Assembly (NCBI GenBank): GCA_947175055.1
Contig: CAMWLJ010000011.1
Coordinates: forward strand, 1 to 51,970
Source: an uncultured Lachnospiraceae bacterium
GTDB taxonomy: Bacteria > Bacillota > Clostridia > Lachnospirales > Lachnospiraceae
DNA: 51,970 nt
Direction: 5' to 3'
Shown: piece by piece, positions 8,528-16,942 of the stretch
Position numbering within the stretch: the stretch's first letter is position 1
How the letters are laid out: each line of letters starts with the position of its first letter
Made by a program: the position numbers and the translations under genes
The notes under the pieces: model-generated
What the model was told of the DNA's origin: nothing
The model's input: only the letters and a program-made list of their open reading frames with translations
The model's database searches: none

Positions 8528-9145
8528 ATGGGAAAATCTGATCTGAACAAACAAAAAAAGCGGGAGGCTCTTCTGAACACCGCTTTTGAATTATTTACCA
8601 CCCAGGGGATCACGAGGACGACCATCAACAACATCGTGGAAGCCGCCGGTGTGGCAAAAGGAACTTTCTATCTCTATTTTAAAGACAAATATGATATTCG
8701 AAATAAACTGATCGCCCATAAGGCCAGCCGCATTTTTTCCGTCGCGGACGACGCGCTTTCCAAAACACAGCTGACCGAATTGGACGATCGGATCATTTTT
8801 CTTGCAGACAATATCATCGAACAGTTCAATGCCGACAAATCGCTGCTCGGCTTTATCTCTAAGAACCTGAGCTGGGGGATTTTTAAAAATGAGCTGATCT
8901 CCTCCGGCGGCAGTTCCGATGTGGACTTCTATAATATCTATACTGTCCTGGAGAATTCACCCAGATCCTTCAAGAATCCGGAAATCCTCCTGTTTATGAT
9001 CGTTGAATTTGTCAGCTCCACCTGTTACAGCTCCATTCTGTACAATGAACCCACCGATATCGAAACGCTGAAACCTTACATCTTCGATGCGATCCGGCAG
9101 ATCATCAGGAGTCAGGAGCTCGATCCCGATGCTTACTTGAAATAG
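8528..9145 (+). CDS. TetR/AcrR family transcriptional regulator
   Basis: A 205-residue regulator. The N-terminal helix-turn-helix covers about residues 10-57 (ALLNTAFELFTTQGITRTT, then AAGVAKGTFYLYFKDK), the standard TetR signature. The rest is an alpha-helical ligand-binding domain without clear relatives visible by eye. It is divergent from the MMPL transporter and most likely binds the doubled palindrome at 8340-8397. ATG 8528 has AAGGA about 12 nt upstream. Its last 13 bp overlap the 3' end of purL on the other strand, so neither gene has room for an intergenic terminator. Confidence 0.93.
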   Translation: MGKSDLNKQKKREALLNTAFELFTTQGITRTTINNIVEAAGVAKGTFYLYFKDKYDIRNKLIAHKASRIFSVADDALSKTQLTELDDRIIFLADNIIEQFNADKSLLGFISKNLSWGIFKNELISSGGSSDVDFYNIYTVLENSPRSFKNPEILLFMIVEFVSSTCYSSILYNEPTDIETLKPYIFDAIRQIIRSQELDPDAYLK

Positions 9146-12100
9146 CTCACCCCGGACTCGAAGATCTTCATATCCTGTTCTCCGTAGATGTTGACAGCCA
9201 CGCCGTCCCCTCTTCTCTCCGAATGCGCCATCTTACCCAGGCAGCGTCCGTCCGGAGAGGTTATGCCTTCGATCGAAGCGTAGGACCCGTTGATGTTCCA
9301 CTCCTCATCCATGGAAATATTGCCCGCAGGATCTGCATACTGCGTCGCCACCTGTCCGTTTGCAAACAGCTTGTCGATCCACTCCTTCGGTGCGACGAAG
9401 CGTCCCTCACCGTGGGATGCCGGGTTTACATAAGTATTCCCCAGAACCGCTCCCTGCAGCCAGGGCGACTTATTGGAAACCACTTTCAGGTATACCATCT
9501 TGGAGATATGACGGTTCACCGTATTAAAAGTCAGCGTCGGCGAATCTTCTTTCTGCCCTCTGATCTCACCGTAAGGAACCAGCCCCAGCTTGATCAGCGC
9601 CTGGAACCCGTTACAGATCCCCAGCGCCAAGCCGTCCCGCTCCTGCAGCAGACGCGTGACTGCTTCTTTCATCTTTTCATTCTGAAATGCAGTGGCAAAG
9701 AACTTGGCGGAACCATCCGGTTCGTCACCCGCCGAGAAGCCGCCGGGGAACATGATGATCTGCGCCTGTGAGATGGCTTTCTCGAACACATCCACACTCT
9801 CCCTTATATCCGCTGCCGTCAGATTCTTAAACACCTTGGTGGTCACGTCAGCACCTGCCCGCTCGAAGGCTGCCGCACTGTCATACTCACAGTTGGTGCC
9901 CGGGAAGACAGGGATAAAGACGGTCGGTCTTGCAACTTTATGTTTACATACATAGATATCTTTCGCTTCATACAGATCGGAAGCTACGGCACACTTATCC
10001 TTGCCGGCTGTATACGGGAATACCTTATCCAGCTTCCCGGTCCATGCACTAAGAGCCTCCGCCATGGTGATCTGCACATCCCCGTAAGCGAATGCGGGCG
10101 CCTCGGTAACCGTTCCGATCACCGTGTACTCCAGACCCGTCCCTTTCTTTGCCGTCGCCGCCAGTTCTTCCACAGCCTCCGCCGGCATCTCCGCCACGAT
10201 CTCACCAAGCCCGTTATCAAAAAGTGCCTCTGCCGCAAGGCCGCTTTCCACCGTCACGCCCAACTGATTGCCGAAGGCCATCTTGCCGAGTGCCGCCGCC
10301 ACACCTTTGGCATCCAGCGCGTAGGCCGCCGTGATCTTCTTGTCAGCCATCAACGACAATATGCCGTCATATACTTTCAGCACGTCTTCATAGACCGGCA
10401 GGTCATACTGGTCTTTCCTGATGTGGAAACGCACCAGTTTATCCCCGGCTTTCTTCAGTTCCGGCGTCACCATGTTCTGCTGCCTGCTGATATCCACCGC
10501 AAAGGAAACAAGCGTGGGCGGCACATCAATATCGTTGAACGTGCCGGACATGGAATCCTTACCGCCGATGGAAGGCAGCCCGTATCCCATCTGCGCATCG
10601 TAGGCACCCAGAAGCGCCGCGAAAGGCTGGCTCCAGCGGCCGGGCTCTTCACTCATCCGCCGGAAATATTCCTGGAAGGTAAATCGGATCGTCTTATGAT
10701 CCCCGCCGTTTGCCACGATCTTGGCCATGGACTCCGTCACTGCATAGATCGCGCCGTGGTATGGGCTCCAGCTGGACAGATAGGGATCAAAACCGTAACT
10801 CATCATCGTCACGGTATCGGTCTTTCCTATTAACACCGGCAGCTTAGCGACCATCGCCTGCGTCTCCGTCAGCTGATACTTACCGCCGTAAGGCATATAG
10901 ACGCTGCCTGCACCGATGGAAGCATCGAACATCTCCACCAGTCCCTTCTGGGAGCAGACATTCAAGTCACCGAGTAAGGCAAGCCATGCCTTCTTCACAT
11001 CACCTTCTGCTACGGCCTGCGCCACCGCAGGAGTCGCGATCTTACGCAGGTAGTTATCCTTCTCTTCCGGCATATCCACACTGACGGCTGTCTCCTGATG
11101 CGCCCCGTTGGTATCTAAGAAGGCTCTTGCGATATTCACGATCTGTCTGCCGCGCCACTTAAGAACCAGTCTCGGTTCCTTCGTCACCACCGCGACTTCC
11201 ACTGCCTCCAAGTTCTCCTCTGCAGCATAGCCTAAGAAAGCATCCACATCCTTGGGCGCAACAACAACAGCCATACGCTCCTGGGATTCGGAGATAGCCA
11301 GCTCCGTACCGTCTAAGCCCGCATATTTCTTAGGCACCTTATCCAGATCCACCACCAGACCGTCCGCCAACTCCCCGATGGCAACCGACACGCCGCCTGC
11401 ACCAAAGTCATTGCATTTCTTGATCAGCCTGCTCACTTCCTCCCGGCGGAACAATCTCTGTATCTTGCGTTCCGTGGGCGCATTTCCCTTCTGCACTTCT
11501 GCGCCGCAGGTCTCAATAGAGCTCTCCGTGTGCACCTTGGAAGATCCCGTGGCCCCGCCGCAGCCGTCACGTCCCGTCCTACCGCCTAAGAGAATAATCA
11601 CATCATCCGGATCGGAAGTCTCACGGATCACGTTCTTCCGCGGCGCCGCTCCCATGACCGCGCCAATCTCCATCCTTTTCGCCACATAATCGGGATGGTA
11701 GATCTCCTTCACCAGCCCCGTCGCCAGACCGATCTGGTTGCCGTAGGAAGAGTAACCGCTGGCCGCGCCGCGCACCAGCTTCTTCTGGGACAATTTGCCC
11801 TTCAACGTATCGGCCACCGGCACCGTGGGATCCGCCGCACCCGTAACACGCATCGCCTGATATACATAACCGCGTCCGGAGAGCGGATCGCGTATCGCAC
11901 CGCCCAGACAAGTAGCCGCACCACCGAAAGGCTCAATCTCCGTAGGATGGTTGTGGGTCTCGTTCTTAAAGAACACAAGCCACTCCTCGGTCACCGGCCC
12001 CTCGCCATAATCCATCTCCACCGGCACCACCACCGAGCAGGCATTGATCTCGTCAGACTGCTCCATGTCCTCCAGTTTGCCGTCTTTCTTCAACTTGCGC

Positions 12101-12948
12101 ATCGCCATCAACGCCAGATCCATCAGGCAGACGAACTTGTCCTGCCTGTCCCCGAAGATCTCCTGTCTGGTAGCCAGATAGTCCTCATAAGTTTTCCGGA
12201 TCGGCTCCGCGTAATATCCCTCTCCGAACGTAACCTCTTTCAACTCTGTAGAAAAAGTCGTATGGCGGCAGTGATCCGACCAATAAGTATCCAATACACG
12301 GATCTCCGTCATCGTCGGATCCCGATGCTCCTCCGCCTGAAAATAACGCTGTATATGCTGGAAATCCTTAAAGGTCATGGCCAGCCCCAGGGACGCATAC
12401 AAGGCTCTCAATTCCGCCTCCGCCATGTCCTTAAATCCCGTAAAGACAGACACATCCGCCGGTTCCTCATAGTCAGTCACCAGTGTATCCGGCTTCACCA
12501 TATCCGTCTGCCTAGAATCCACCGGGTTGATGCAGTAAGCCTTGATCTTCTCGAACTCCTCATCAGAAATAACACCCGTTATAAGATAAGTGACCGCCGT
12601 TCTGATAAGCGGTTCCTCATCCTCCTTCAAAAACTTCACACACTGTACCGCAGAATCTGCCCGCTGGTCAAACTGCCCCGGCAAGTATTCCACGCTGAAC
12701 ACCCTGCCATCTTCCGGGATCTCGATCGTTTCTTCATATAAAATATCGACCGGCGGCTCTGAAAAGACCGTCCTGCATGCCTTCCCATACACCTCTTCTG
12801 AAAGATTCTCCACATCGTAACGGATAAACACGCGGACATCCTGCACTCCGCCGATCCCCAGATAACTTCCGATCTCCTCTTTCAGTTCCCTCGCCTTAAC
12901 CGCAAAAGGCTCTTTCTTCTCCACATAAACCCGTTTCACGTTTCCCAT
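9133..12948 (-). CDS. purL: Phosphoribosylformylglycinamidine synthase, long single-chain form
   Basis: Catalyses FGAR + glutamine + ATP to FGAM in purine synthesis. At 1271 residues, it fuses the synthetase and glutaminase parts that are separate proteins (PurS, PurL, PurQ) in Bacillus; the long form is known in Clostridia. Visible motifs are FKNETHNHPTEIEPFGGAAT, the GGRTGRDGCGGATGSS loop, and a C-terminal glutaminase with PGGFSAGDE, Cys in LGICNGFQ near residue 1115, and a His/Glu pair in ASHGEGRF. The open frame extends to 12999, but GGAG precedes ATG 12948. The gene stands alone, about 27 kb from purEMND. Its 3' end overlaps tetR by 13 bp. Confidence 0.95.
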   Translation of the reverse strand: MGNVKRVYVEKKEPFAVKARELKEEIGSYLGIGGVQDVRVFIRYDVENLSEEVYGKACRTVFSEPPVDILYEETIEIPEDGRVFSVEYLPGQFDQRADSAVQCVKFLKEDEEPLIRTAVTYLITGVISDEEFEKIKAYCINPVDSRQTDMVKPDTLVTDYEEPADVSVFTGFKDMAEAELRALYASLGLAMTFKDFQHIQRYFQAEEHRDPTMTEIRVLDTYWSDHCRHTTFSTELKEVTFGEGYYAEPIRKTYEDYLATRQEIFGDRQDKFVCLMDLALMAMRKLKKDGKLEDMEQSDEINACSVVVPVEMDYGEGPVTEEWLVFFKNETHNHPTEIEPFGGAATCLGGAIRDPLSGRGYVYQAMRVTGAADPTVPVADTLKGKLSQKKLVRGAASGYSSYGNQIGLATGLVKEIYHPDYVAKRMEIGAVMGAAPRKNVIRETSDPDDVIILLGGRTGRDGCGGATGSSKVHTESSIETCGAEVQKGNAPTERKIQRLFRREEVSRLIKKCNDFGAGGVSVAIGELADGLVVDLDKVPKKYAGLDGTELAISESQERMAVVVAPKDVDAFLGYAAEENLEAVEVAVVTKEPRLVLKWRGRQIVNIARAFLDTNGAHQETAVSVDMPEEKDNYLRKIATPAVAQAVAEGDVKKAWLALLGDLNVCSQKGLVEMFDASIGAGSVYMPYGGKYQLTETQAMVAKLPVLIGKTDTVTMMSYGFDPYLSSWSPYHGAIYAVTESMAKIVANGGDHKTIRFTFQEYFRRMSEEPGRWSQPFAALLGAYDAQMGYGLPSIGGKDSMSGTFNDIDVPPTLVSFAVDISRQQNMVTPELKKAGDKLVRFHIRKDQYDLPVYEDVLKVYDGILSLMADKKITAAYALDAKGVAAALGKMAFGNQLGVTVESGLAAEALFDNGLGEIVAEMPAEAVEELAATAKKGTGLEYTVIGTVTEAPAFAYGDVQITMAEALSAWTGKLDKVFPYTAGKDKCAVASDLYEAKDIYVCKHKVARPTVFIPVFPGTNCEYDSAAAFERAGADVTTKVFKNLTAADIRESVDVFEKAISQAQIIMFPGGFSAGDEPDGSAKFFATAFQNEKMKEAVTRLLQERDGLALGICNGFQALIKLGLVPYGEIRGQKEDSPTLTFNTVNRHISKMVYLKVVSNKSPWLQGAVLGNTYVNPASHGEGRFVAPKEWIDKLFANGQVATQYADPAGNISMDEEWNINGSYASIEGITSPDGRCLGKMAHSERRGDGVAVNIYGEQDMKIFESGVSYFK

Positions 12949-13163
12949 GCTGCTTTCTCCTTTAATGTTGTTCTGCCCCTGTCCTTGCTGCCATAGCATA
13001 TCCCGTTGTCCTGCCGCTCCATTCCTTTGTGCCCGTGCTTTGTCTCACCCGCGCCCTGTCCGCCTTCGCCGCAAATGTTACATGTTTTGATGCCCGAGCT
13101 GCCCTCATATCACGAATGCCAAAATGCGAATAGATTCACTGAATGAAACCCCATGTCTTTTTT

Positions 13164-13229
13164 ATTATGCCAAACATTCGGCCATATTTCAATCTGTGAT
13201 TTCATACGCGATGAATGTTTATTTGTCAA
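13164..13229 (-). promoter_or_regulatory. Tandem promoters and inverted repeat upstream of purL
   Basis: Two SigA-like promoters read to purL: TTGACA-N17-TATGAA (13224-13229, 13201-13206) and TTGAAA-N17-CATAAT (13187-13192, 13164-13169). An inverted repeat AAACATTC (13172-13179) / GAATGTTT (13213-13220) places one arm in each spacer, suggesting a dimeric repressor site. The arms partly resemble the PurR box core, but the match is imperfect. The leader from about 13157 to 12949 shows no purine riboswitch and no gene. Confidence 0.5.
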
Positions 13230-13282
13230 TTACTTCTCCCCCCTCCCGCTGCTTCCTGGCAGTCTGTTTGGAAATTCTGTCA

Positions 13283-13330
13283 AGACACAAAAAACAGCCT
13301 TCCTGCTTCTGAGAAAAGCAAAAGGCTGTT
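13283..13330 (-). terminator. Rho-independent terminator after spoVAE
   Basis: Minus strand stem AACAGCCTT (13322-13330) / AAGGCTGTT (13293-13301), followed by a run of six T and GTGT. It lies about 45 bp after the spoVAE stop and insulates purL. Confidence 0.85.
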
Positions 13331-13373
13331 CTTTATCCAACTATTCAATTCACCGGATTCCTTCTTTGTCGGC

Positions 13374-13733
13374 TTAGCCTTTCATCTTCGGCTTAAACAC
13401 CAGGCTGGCCAGATATCCGAACACCAGCGCCGCGCAGCATCCCACCGCGCCGGTCTTGAAGCCGCCCTGAAACAGACCGATGAAGCCATTCTCGGCTACC
13501 GCCTCCTTAACACCTTTCATCAGGATATTGCCATAACCCAGCAGCGGTACGCTCACGCCGGCGCCCGCGTATTCCATAAGGGGTTCATACCAGCCAAAGA
13601 AACTGATCACCGCGCCAAGACATACGAGCAGCACCATCACACGTCCCGGCAGCATCTTCGTTTTTTCCAGCAAAATCTGTACCAGCGCACAGATCAGGCC
13701 GCCTACCCAAAATGCATTCAAATAATCCATCAT
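13374..13733 (-). CDS. spoVAE: Stage V sporulation protein AE (SpoVAE/AEb type)
   Basis: A 119-residue protein with about four membrane segments, containing FWVGGLICALVQILLEKTK, the GYGNILMKGVKE loop and FQGGFKTGAVGCCAAL, all characteristic of SpoVAE. It is part of the SpoVA channel in the spore inner membrane that moves calcium dipicolinate during sporulation and germination. Two adjacent ATGs (13733, 13730) are possible, with AAAGGTG upstream. It is normally next to spoVAC and spoVAD. Here spoVAD is about 5 kb upstream and spoVAC is not in the window. A terminator follows the gene, and a weak sigma-G-like promoter lies upstream. Confidence 0.92.
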   Translation of the reverse strand: MMDYLNAFWVGGLICALVQILLEKTKMLPGRVMVLLVCLGAVISFFGWYEPLMEYAGAGVSVPLLGYGNILMKGVKEAVAENGFIGLFQGGFKTGAVGCCAALVFGYLASLVFKPKMKG

Positions 13734-13772
13734 ACCGATACCACACCTTTCTTTTACATCTGCAGATCTTTA

Positions 13773-13816
13773 ATGATCGTAGCAGTTTCTACTTCGTTTT
13801 CACTGCTGCAGATCAT
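13773..13816. repeat. Hairpin in the leader of spoVAE
   Basis: Inverted repeat ATGATC-gt-AGCAGT (13773-13786) / ACTGCT-gca-GATCAT (13802-13816), loop about 15 nt. No T-run follows on either strand, so it is not a standard terminator. Confidence 0.55.
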
Positions 13817-13836
13817 TCTTCATGGAGCGTTATGAT

Positions 13837-13866
13837 TATTTTCTGCAATTCCGGAATAAACTATAC
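13837..13866 (-). promoter_or_regulatory. Possible sigma-G-like promoter for spoVAE
   Basis: Minus strand GTATA (13862-13866), 18-bp spacer, GAAAATA (13837-13843). The -35 and spacing fit the sigma-G pattern GHATR-N18-CATNHTA; the -10 has two mismatches. Low confidence. Confidence 0.35.
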
Positions 13867-13947
13867 TGTCCAAAACTGATTTTCAGTGTGATCCTCACAA
13901 ACTTTGTAACAGTTCCAATCCGTACTGACATTTGCTCTGGAGTCTTC

Positions 13948-14448
13948 TCATTTTATTCTGCGAACAATCTCCTCCACGATCTCACGTATGGAATGATTCT
14001 CGCAATCCATCGTAATGTGTGCATATTTCTCATAAAGCGGCGTACGCTCCTCATAAAGTGTTTCCAGCGTCTGCCCTTCACGCAGTGTCACACCCCGCTC
14101 ATTCAGATCTCCCAGCCTGCCTGCGATTTCCCTGCAGGACAGTTTCAGATAAATGATAATGCCGTTCTTCCCTAAATGCTCCATGGCTTTGCTTCCGTAG
14201 ATAACGCTGCCGCCTGTGGCGATCACAGTACGTACGGCATCGATGGAAAGATTTGCTTCCTCCTCGATGGACCAGAACTTCTCCACCCCCTGCTCCTCGA
14301 TGATCTCATGCAAAAGCCTGCCTTCTCTGCTCTGAATCACCAGATCGGAATCCAGAAACGCAAACCCAAGCTTTTTCGCCAGCACAACGCCCACCGTGCT
14401 CTTCCCCGCACCCGGCATGCCGATCAGAACAATATTTTTTTGTTTCAT
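13948..14448 (-). CDS. Shikimate kinase-like P-loop kinase
   Basis: A 166-residue protein with the shikimate kinase fold: Walker A GMPGAGKS near residues 9-16, the DSD motif (FLDSDLV), GGS (ATGGSVIY) and the C-terminal R-x-PLY (EERTPLYEKYA). Canonical enzymes bind the shikimate carboxylate with an Arg in an FRxxE motif. Here the corresponding stretch is KFWSIEEEA with Trp in place of Arg, and the lid reads NERGV rather than a typical RPL. The acceptor may therefore not be shikimate. No other aro genes are nearby. ATG 14448 is preceded by GGGGG supplied by repeat R2; the open frame upstream runs through R2/R3 and is not trusted. Confidence 0.75.
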   Translation of the reverse strand: MKQKNIVLIGMPGAGKSTVGVVLAKKLGFAFLDSDLVIQSREGRLLHEIIEEQGVEKFWSIEEEANLSIDAVRTVIATGGSVIYGSKAMEHLGKNGIIIYLKLSCREIAGRLGDLNERGVTLREGQTLETLYEERTPLYEKYAHITMDCENHSIREIVEEIVRRIK

Positions 14449-14454
14449 ATTAAT

Positions 14455-14498
14455 CCCCCATTCTTGCTCAGTCTGCAAATTTGGGCGCAAGCACAAAT
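14455..14498 (-). repeat. R2 repeat copy a, ends in GGGGG ribosome site
   Basis: A 44-bp element matching 46555-46598 with three differences. On the minus strand it contains AAATTTGCAGACTGAG and ends in AATGGGGG, seven nt before the kinase start codon. A partial copy (2911-2926) precedes the zinc-ribbon gene. Confidence 0.8.
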
Positions 14499-14507
14499 CA
14501 AAGCCCC

Positions 14508-14547
14508 TCTGCAAGCAGCCACCCGGCTCATTGCTCGCAGAAATAAA
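14508..14547 (-). repeat. R3 repeat copy a
   Basis: A 40-bp element matching 51157-51196 with three differences. Minus strand: TTTATTTC then GCGAGCAA, GAGCC and GGCTGCTTGCAGA. Joined directly to R2 here. A shorter inverted-orientation copy is at 27431-27453. Confidence 0.75.
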
Positions 14548-14587
14548 CCAATACGATCGCCCTGCTTACCGATGCATGTAACACAGT

Positions 14588-14625
14588 GCACAGACATTTG
14601 AGAATACAGCCCCAAATATCTGTGC
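14588..14625. repeat. Strong hairpin between ridA and the kinase gene
   Basis: GCACAGACATTTG (14588-14600) pairs with CAAATATCTGTGC (14613-14625) over 13 positions with one wobble, loop 12 nt. It lies 30 bp after the ridA stop. It has no U-tract on the minus strand, so it may be a processing or stability element rather than a terminator. Confidence 0.6.
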
Positions 14626-14654
14626 AAAGGTCTTCCGTACATAGTACCAGGTTA

Positions 14655-15032
14655 CTACTTCAGATAAGCCACTACTTCCACTTCACACAATACACTCTTC
14701 GGCAGCTGCTTCACCGCCACACAGCTTCTGGCCGGTTTCTCAGTAAAATACTTCTCGTACACCCCGTTGAACGCGGCAAAATCTGCCATATCTGCTAAAA
14801 AGCAGGTAGTCTTGACAACATTTGCATAATCCGTGCCTGCCTCGGCCAGGATAGCGCCCACATTCTTCATCACCTGTTCCGCCTGCTCCGTGATATCGCT
14901 GCCTTTGATCTCGCCATTTGCCGGATCGATGGGAATCTGCCCCGATGCAAACAAAAAATCTCCTGCGATAATGCCCTGCGAATACGGCCCGATCGCTGCC
15001 GGTGCCTTGTCTGTAGATACTTTAGTTAACAT
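14655..15032 (-). CDS. ridA: RidA family reactive imine/enamine deaminase
   Basis: A 125-residue protein of the YjgF/YER057c/UK114 family, which hydrolyses reactive enamine/imine intermediates made by PLP enzymes, releasing ammonia. Typical motifs are APAAIGPYSQG near residue 10, FLFASGQIPIDP, and the C-terminal signature ARSCVAVKQLPK with the active-site Arg, then CEVEVVAY. Full length. ATG 15032 follows AGGAAGG. It is flanked by a small KOW-like gene upstream and the kinase-like gene downstream on the same strand. Confidence 0.95.
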   Translation of the reverse strand: MLTKVSTDKAPAAIGPYSQGIIAGDFLFASGQIPIDPANGEIKGSDITEQAEQVMKNVGAILAEAGTDYANVVKTTCFLADMADFAAFNGVYEKYFTEKPARSCVAVKQLPKSVLCEVEVVAYLK

Positions 15033-15154
15033 AATATATACCTTCCTTTCTTGTAATAACTGCCATTTGTACTTTCTCTTTGCCTATCCTGTGACGCATT
15101 CCGTCCCGAACCCGACACAAATGCTCTTGCACTATTCTGCTGCCGGGAAACTTC

Positions 15155-15436
15155 TCATTCTCCGAACCTTGCCCGTACGTAGAATCCTCTGGCGTTCTCG
15201 ATCACTTCCGTCACCACACCTTCCCGCTCCAGCATACGCTCTCTGAAGGGGAAATTCCCCGACATGGCCAGAGACGGATCTATCGTATAATAATAGTTAC
15301 TGGGAAGCACACCCTCTGTCACGGTGACCTTATCCCCCTCCTTTAACAATCCGGGACGCTCCATCTTAAATTCCATCTCCCGCACTGCCTCACCCCTTCC
15401 TCTCCTGTCAATCCCCTGTAAGCCGCCGTCCCGCAT
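15155..15436 (-). CDS. Small conserved-looking protein, KOW/SH3-like
   Basis: A 93-residue protein not firmly recognised. The segment LLKEGDKVTVTEGVLPSNYYYTID resembles a KOW/SH3-like barrel opening, and the C-terminus VVTEVIENARGFYVRARF fits the final strands of such a domain. ATG 15436 has AAGGAG 9 nt upstream (15446-15451). An inner ATG (MEFKMERP) would also give a complete domain. Genes of this type often sit near membrane or phage-like loci, but nothing here indicates a role. Confidence 0.6.
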   Translation of the reverse strand: MRDGGLQGIDRRGRGEAVREMEFKMERPGLLKEGDKVTVTEGVLPSNYYYTIDPSLAMSGNFPFRERMLEREGVVTEVIENARGFYVRARFGE

Positions 15437-15505
15437 CGTCTGCCGCTCCTTAAGCCACGCATATCTATATCTGTACGTACGCCGGAGTGAGTCTGCAGCC
15501 CCGAA

Positions 15506-16546
15506 TCAAACCGCGTACTCCTCTGACGCCTTCACGATCCGCAGCGCCTCTTCCTGTGCCGCTGCCACCTTGTCACACCACTGGTCAAATTCCGGATCTA
15601 ACTTCTGGCATTCCGGGTGCTCTTTAATATACTTAAGTGCCATCCTGACTCCCTGGTCAAAACGTACCGTTGCCGCAAAGTCCGGCACCAGCCGTTTCAA
15701 TTTCGTATTATCAAAGACGACACTGTTGGACTTATCTCCCAGCAGACCGCCTCGAAGATCCCACTCCGCCGGACTACAGGAGGCAAGAAACTCGCTGGAA
15801 ACATAGCATGGCTTCAGTTCCACGCCAAGTTCCCTGGCTATCACAGTATAGATCTGGTTCCATGTAAGCGTCTCATCGCCGGTGATCTGCACCGCTTCCC
15901 CGATGGCATGGATATTACCCATCAGCCCGATAAAACCTTTGGCAAAATCCGTGTTGAAAGTCAGCGTCCAGAGAGACGTACCGTCTCCATGCAAGATCAC
16001 CTTCTTCCCTTCTAACATCCTCTGGATCACCTGGTAGCTGCCCCCGGCCCCATGAACACCGACCGGCACGGAACGTTCACTGTAAGTATGGCTCGGCCGC
16101 ACGATCGTGACCGGGAACCCCTCCTCCCGGTACAGCTTCATCAAATATTCCTCACCGGCGATCTTGTTGCGCGAATATTTCCAATAAGGATTTGCCAGCG
16201 GCGTTCCCTCGTCGATCCGATGATCGGACAGTGGTTTCTGATACGCAGAGGCCGAACTGATATAGATGAACTGTTTTGTCTTATCCCGGAACAACCTGTG
16301 ATCTCGTTCCAGCTGGCTCGGCACAAAGGCGATAAAATCCGCCACTACATCGAACTTGTGCCCTTCCAGTTTCTGCGCCACAGTCTCCTCGTCATTGATA
16401 TCCGCCGTAATGATATGCGCACCGGACGGCAGCACATCATTGCGCGTTCCCCGGTTGATCAGCCACAGTTCATGCCCCTCCTCCAGAAGCCTGGTGGAGA
16501 TGGCCGTGCTGATCGTACCTGTTCCCCCGATAAACAATGCTTTCAT
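15506..16546 (-). CDS. NAD-dependent epimerase/dehydratase (extended SDR)
   Basis: A 346-residue extended short-chain dehydrogenase/reductase. It has an N-terminal Rossmann motif GGTGTISTA (residues 8-16), DFIAF near residue 70, the catalytic Ser in YISSASAYQ, and the Tyr-x3-Lys pair in YSRNK around 145. The C-terminal substrate domain includes TFNTDFAKGFIGL. It likely acts on an NDP-sugar or related substrate; the specificity cannot be read from sequence. ATG 16546 follows AAAGGAAGG. It is downstream of a small hypothetical gene with its own promoter. Confidence 0.9.
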   Translation of the reverse strand: MKALFIGGTGTISTAISTRLLEEGHELWLINRGTRNDVLPSGAHIITADINDEETVAQKLEGHKFDVVADFIAFVPSQLERDHRLFRDKTKQFIYISSASAYQKPLSDHRIDEGTPLANPYWKYSRNKIAGEEYLMKLYREEGFPVTIVRPSHTYSERSVPVGVHGAGGSYQVIQRMLEGKKVILHGDGTSLWTLTFNTDFAKGFIGLMGNIHAIGEAVQITGDETLTWNQIYTVIARELGVELKPCYVSSEFLASCSPAEWDLRGGLLGDKSNSVVFDNTKLKRLVPDFAATVRFDQGVRMALKYIKEHPECQKLDPEFDQWCDKVAAAQEEALRIVKASEEYAV

Positions 16547-16597
16547 TTCTGCTTTTCCTTCCTTTCTCTTTTGTCTTTGCTCTTGTCTTTTCTTCCA

Positions 16598-16942
16598 TCA
16601 TATCTGAAACAGATTCCTGATCGGATTGATCTGTTTCGCCTGTCGAAGGAACATTTCCTTCTCGCCCGCCAGATAGGCCTGCAGCTGTCCGATCTCCTCT
16701 CTGGAAAACCCTTCTGACTTCTCGATCACACCGTCTGGGACAATCCCTTCCGCCCAGTCCTTTCCCCGCAGAAAAGACACCCGCACGAAAGTCTTCCCCT
16801 CATGATGGAGCACTCCGGATACCAGTACATTCATGGCCTCCGCGGCCACATCCGTCTTTCCACTGTTTTGACTGTCACTGCCGCTGCCTGTAGAAGTCTT
16901 CCCGGCTCCGGCACTTTTGATGATCACTCTGCCATCTTCCAT
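16598..16942 (-). CDS. Hypothetical protein, 114 residues
   Basis: Not recognised. The first 35 residues are Gly/Ser/Lys-rich and probably disordered. The remainder (MNVLVSGVLHHEGKTFVRVSFLRG, then WAEGIVPDG and a helical SREEIGQLQAYLAGEK segment) looks like a small alpha/beta domain. ATG 16942 has only a weak ribosome site. It is probably first in a transcript with the epimerase, since a promoter with nested inverted repeats lies about 100 bp upstream. Confidence 0.6.
   Translation of the reverse strand: MEDGRVIIKSAGAGKTSTGSGSDSQNSGKTDVAAEAMNVLVSGVLHHEGKTFVRVSFLRGKDWAEGIVPDGVIEKSEGFSREEIGQLQAYLAGEKEMFLRQAKQINPIRNLFQI

Noticed and set aside
12949..13163. Possible purine riboswitch in the purL leader
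   Set aside because: The conserved three-way junction and loop sequences of the purine riboswitch were not found when the leader was read on the minus strand.
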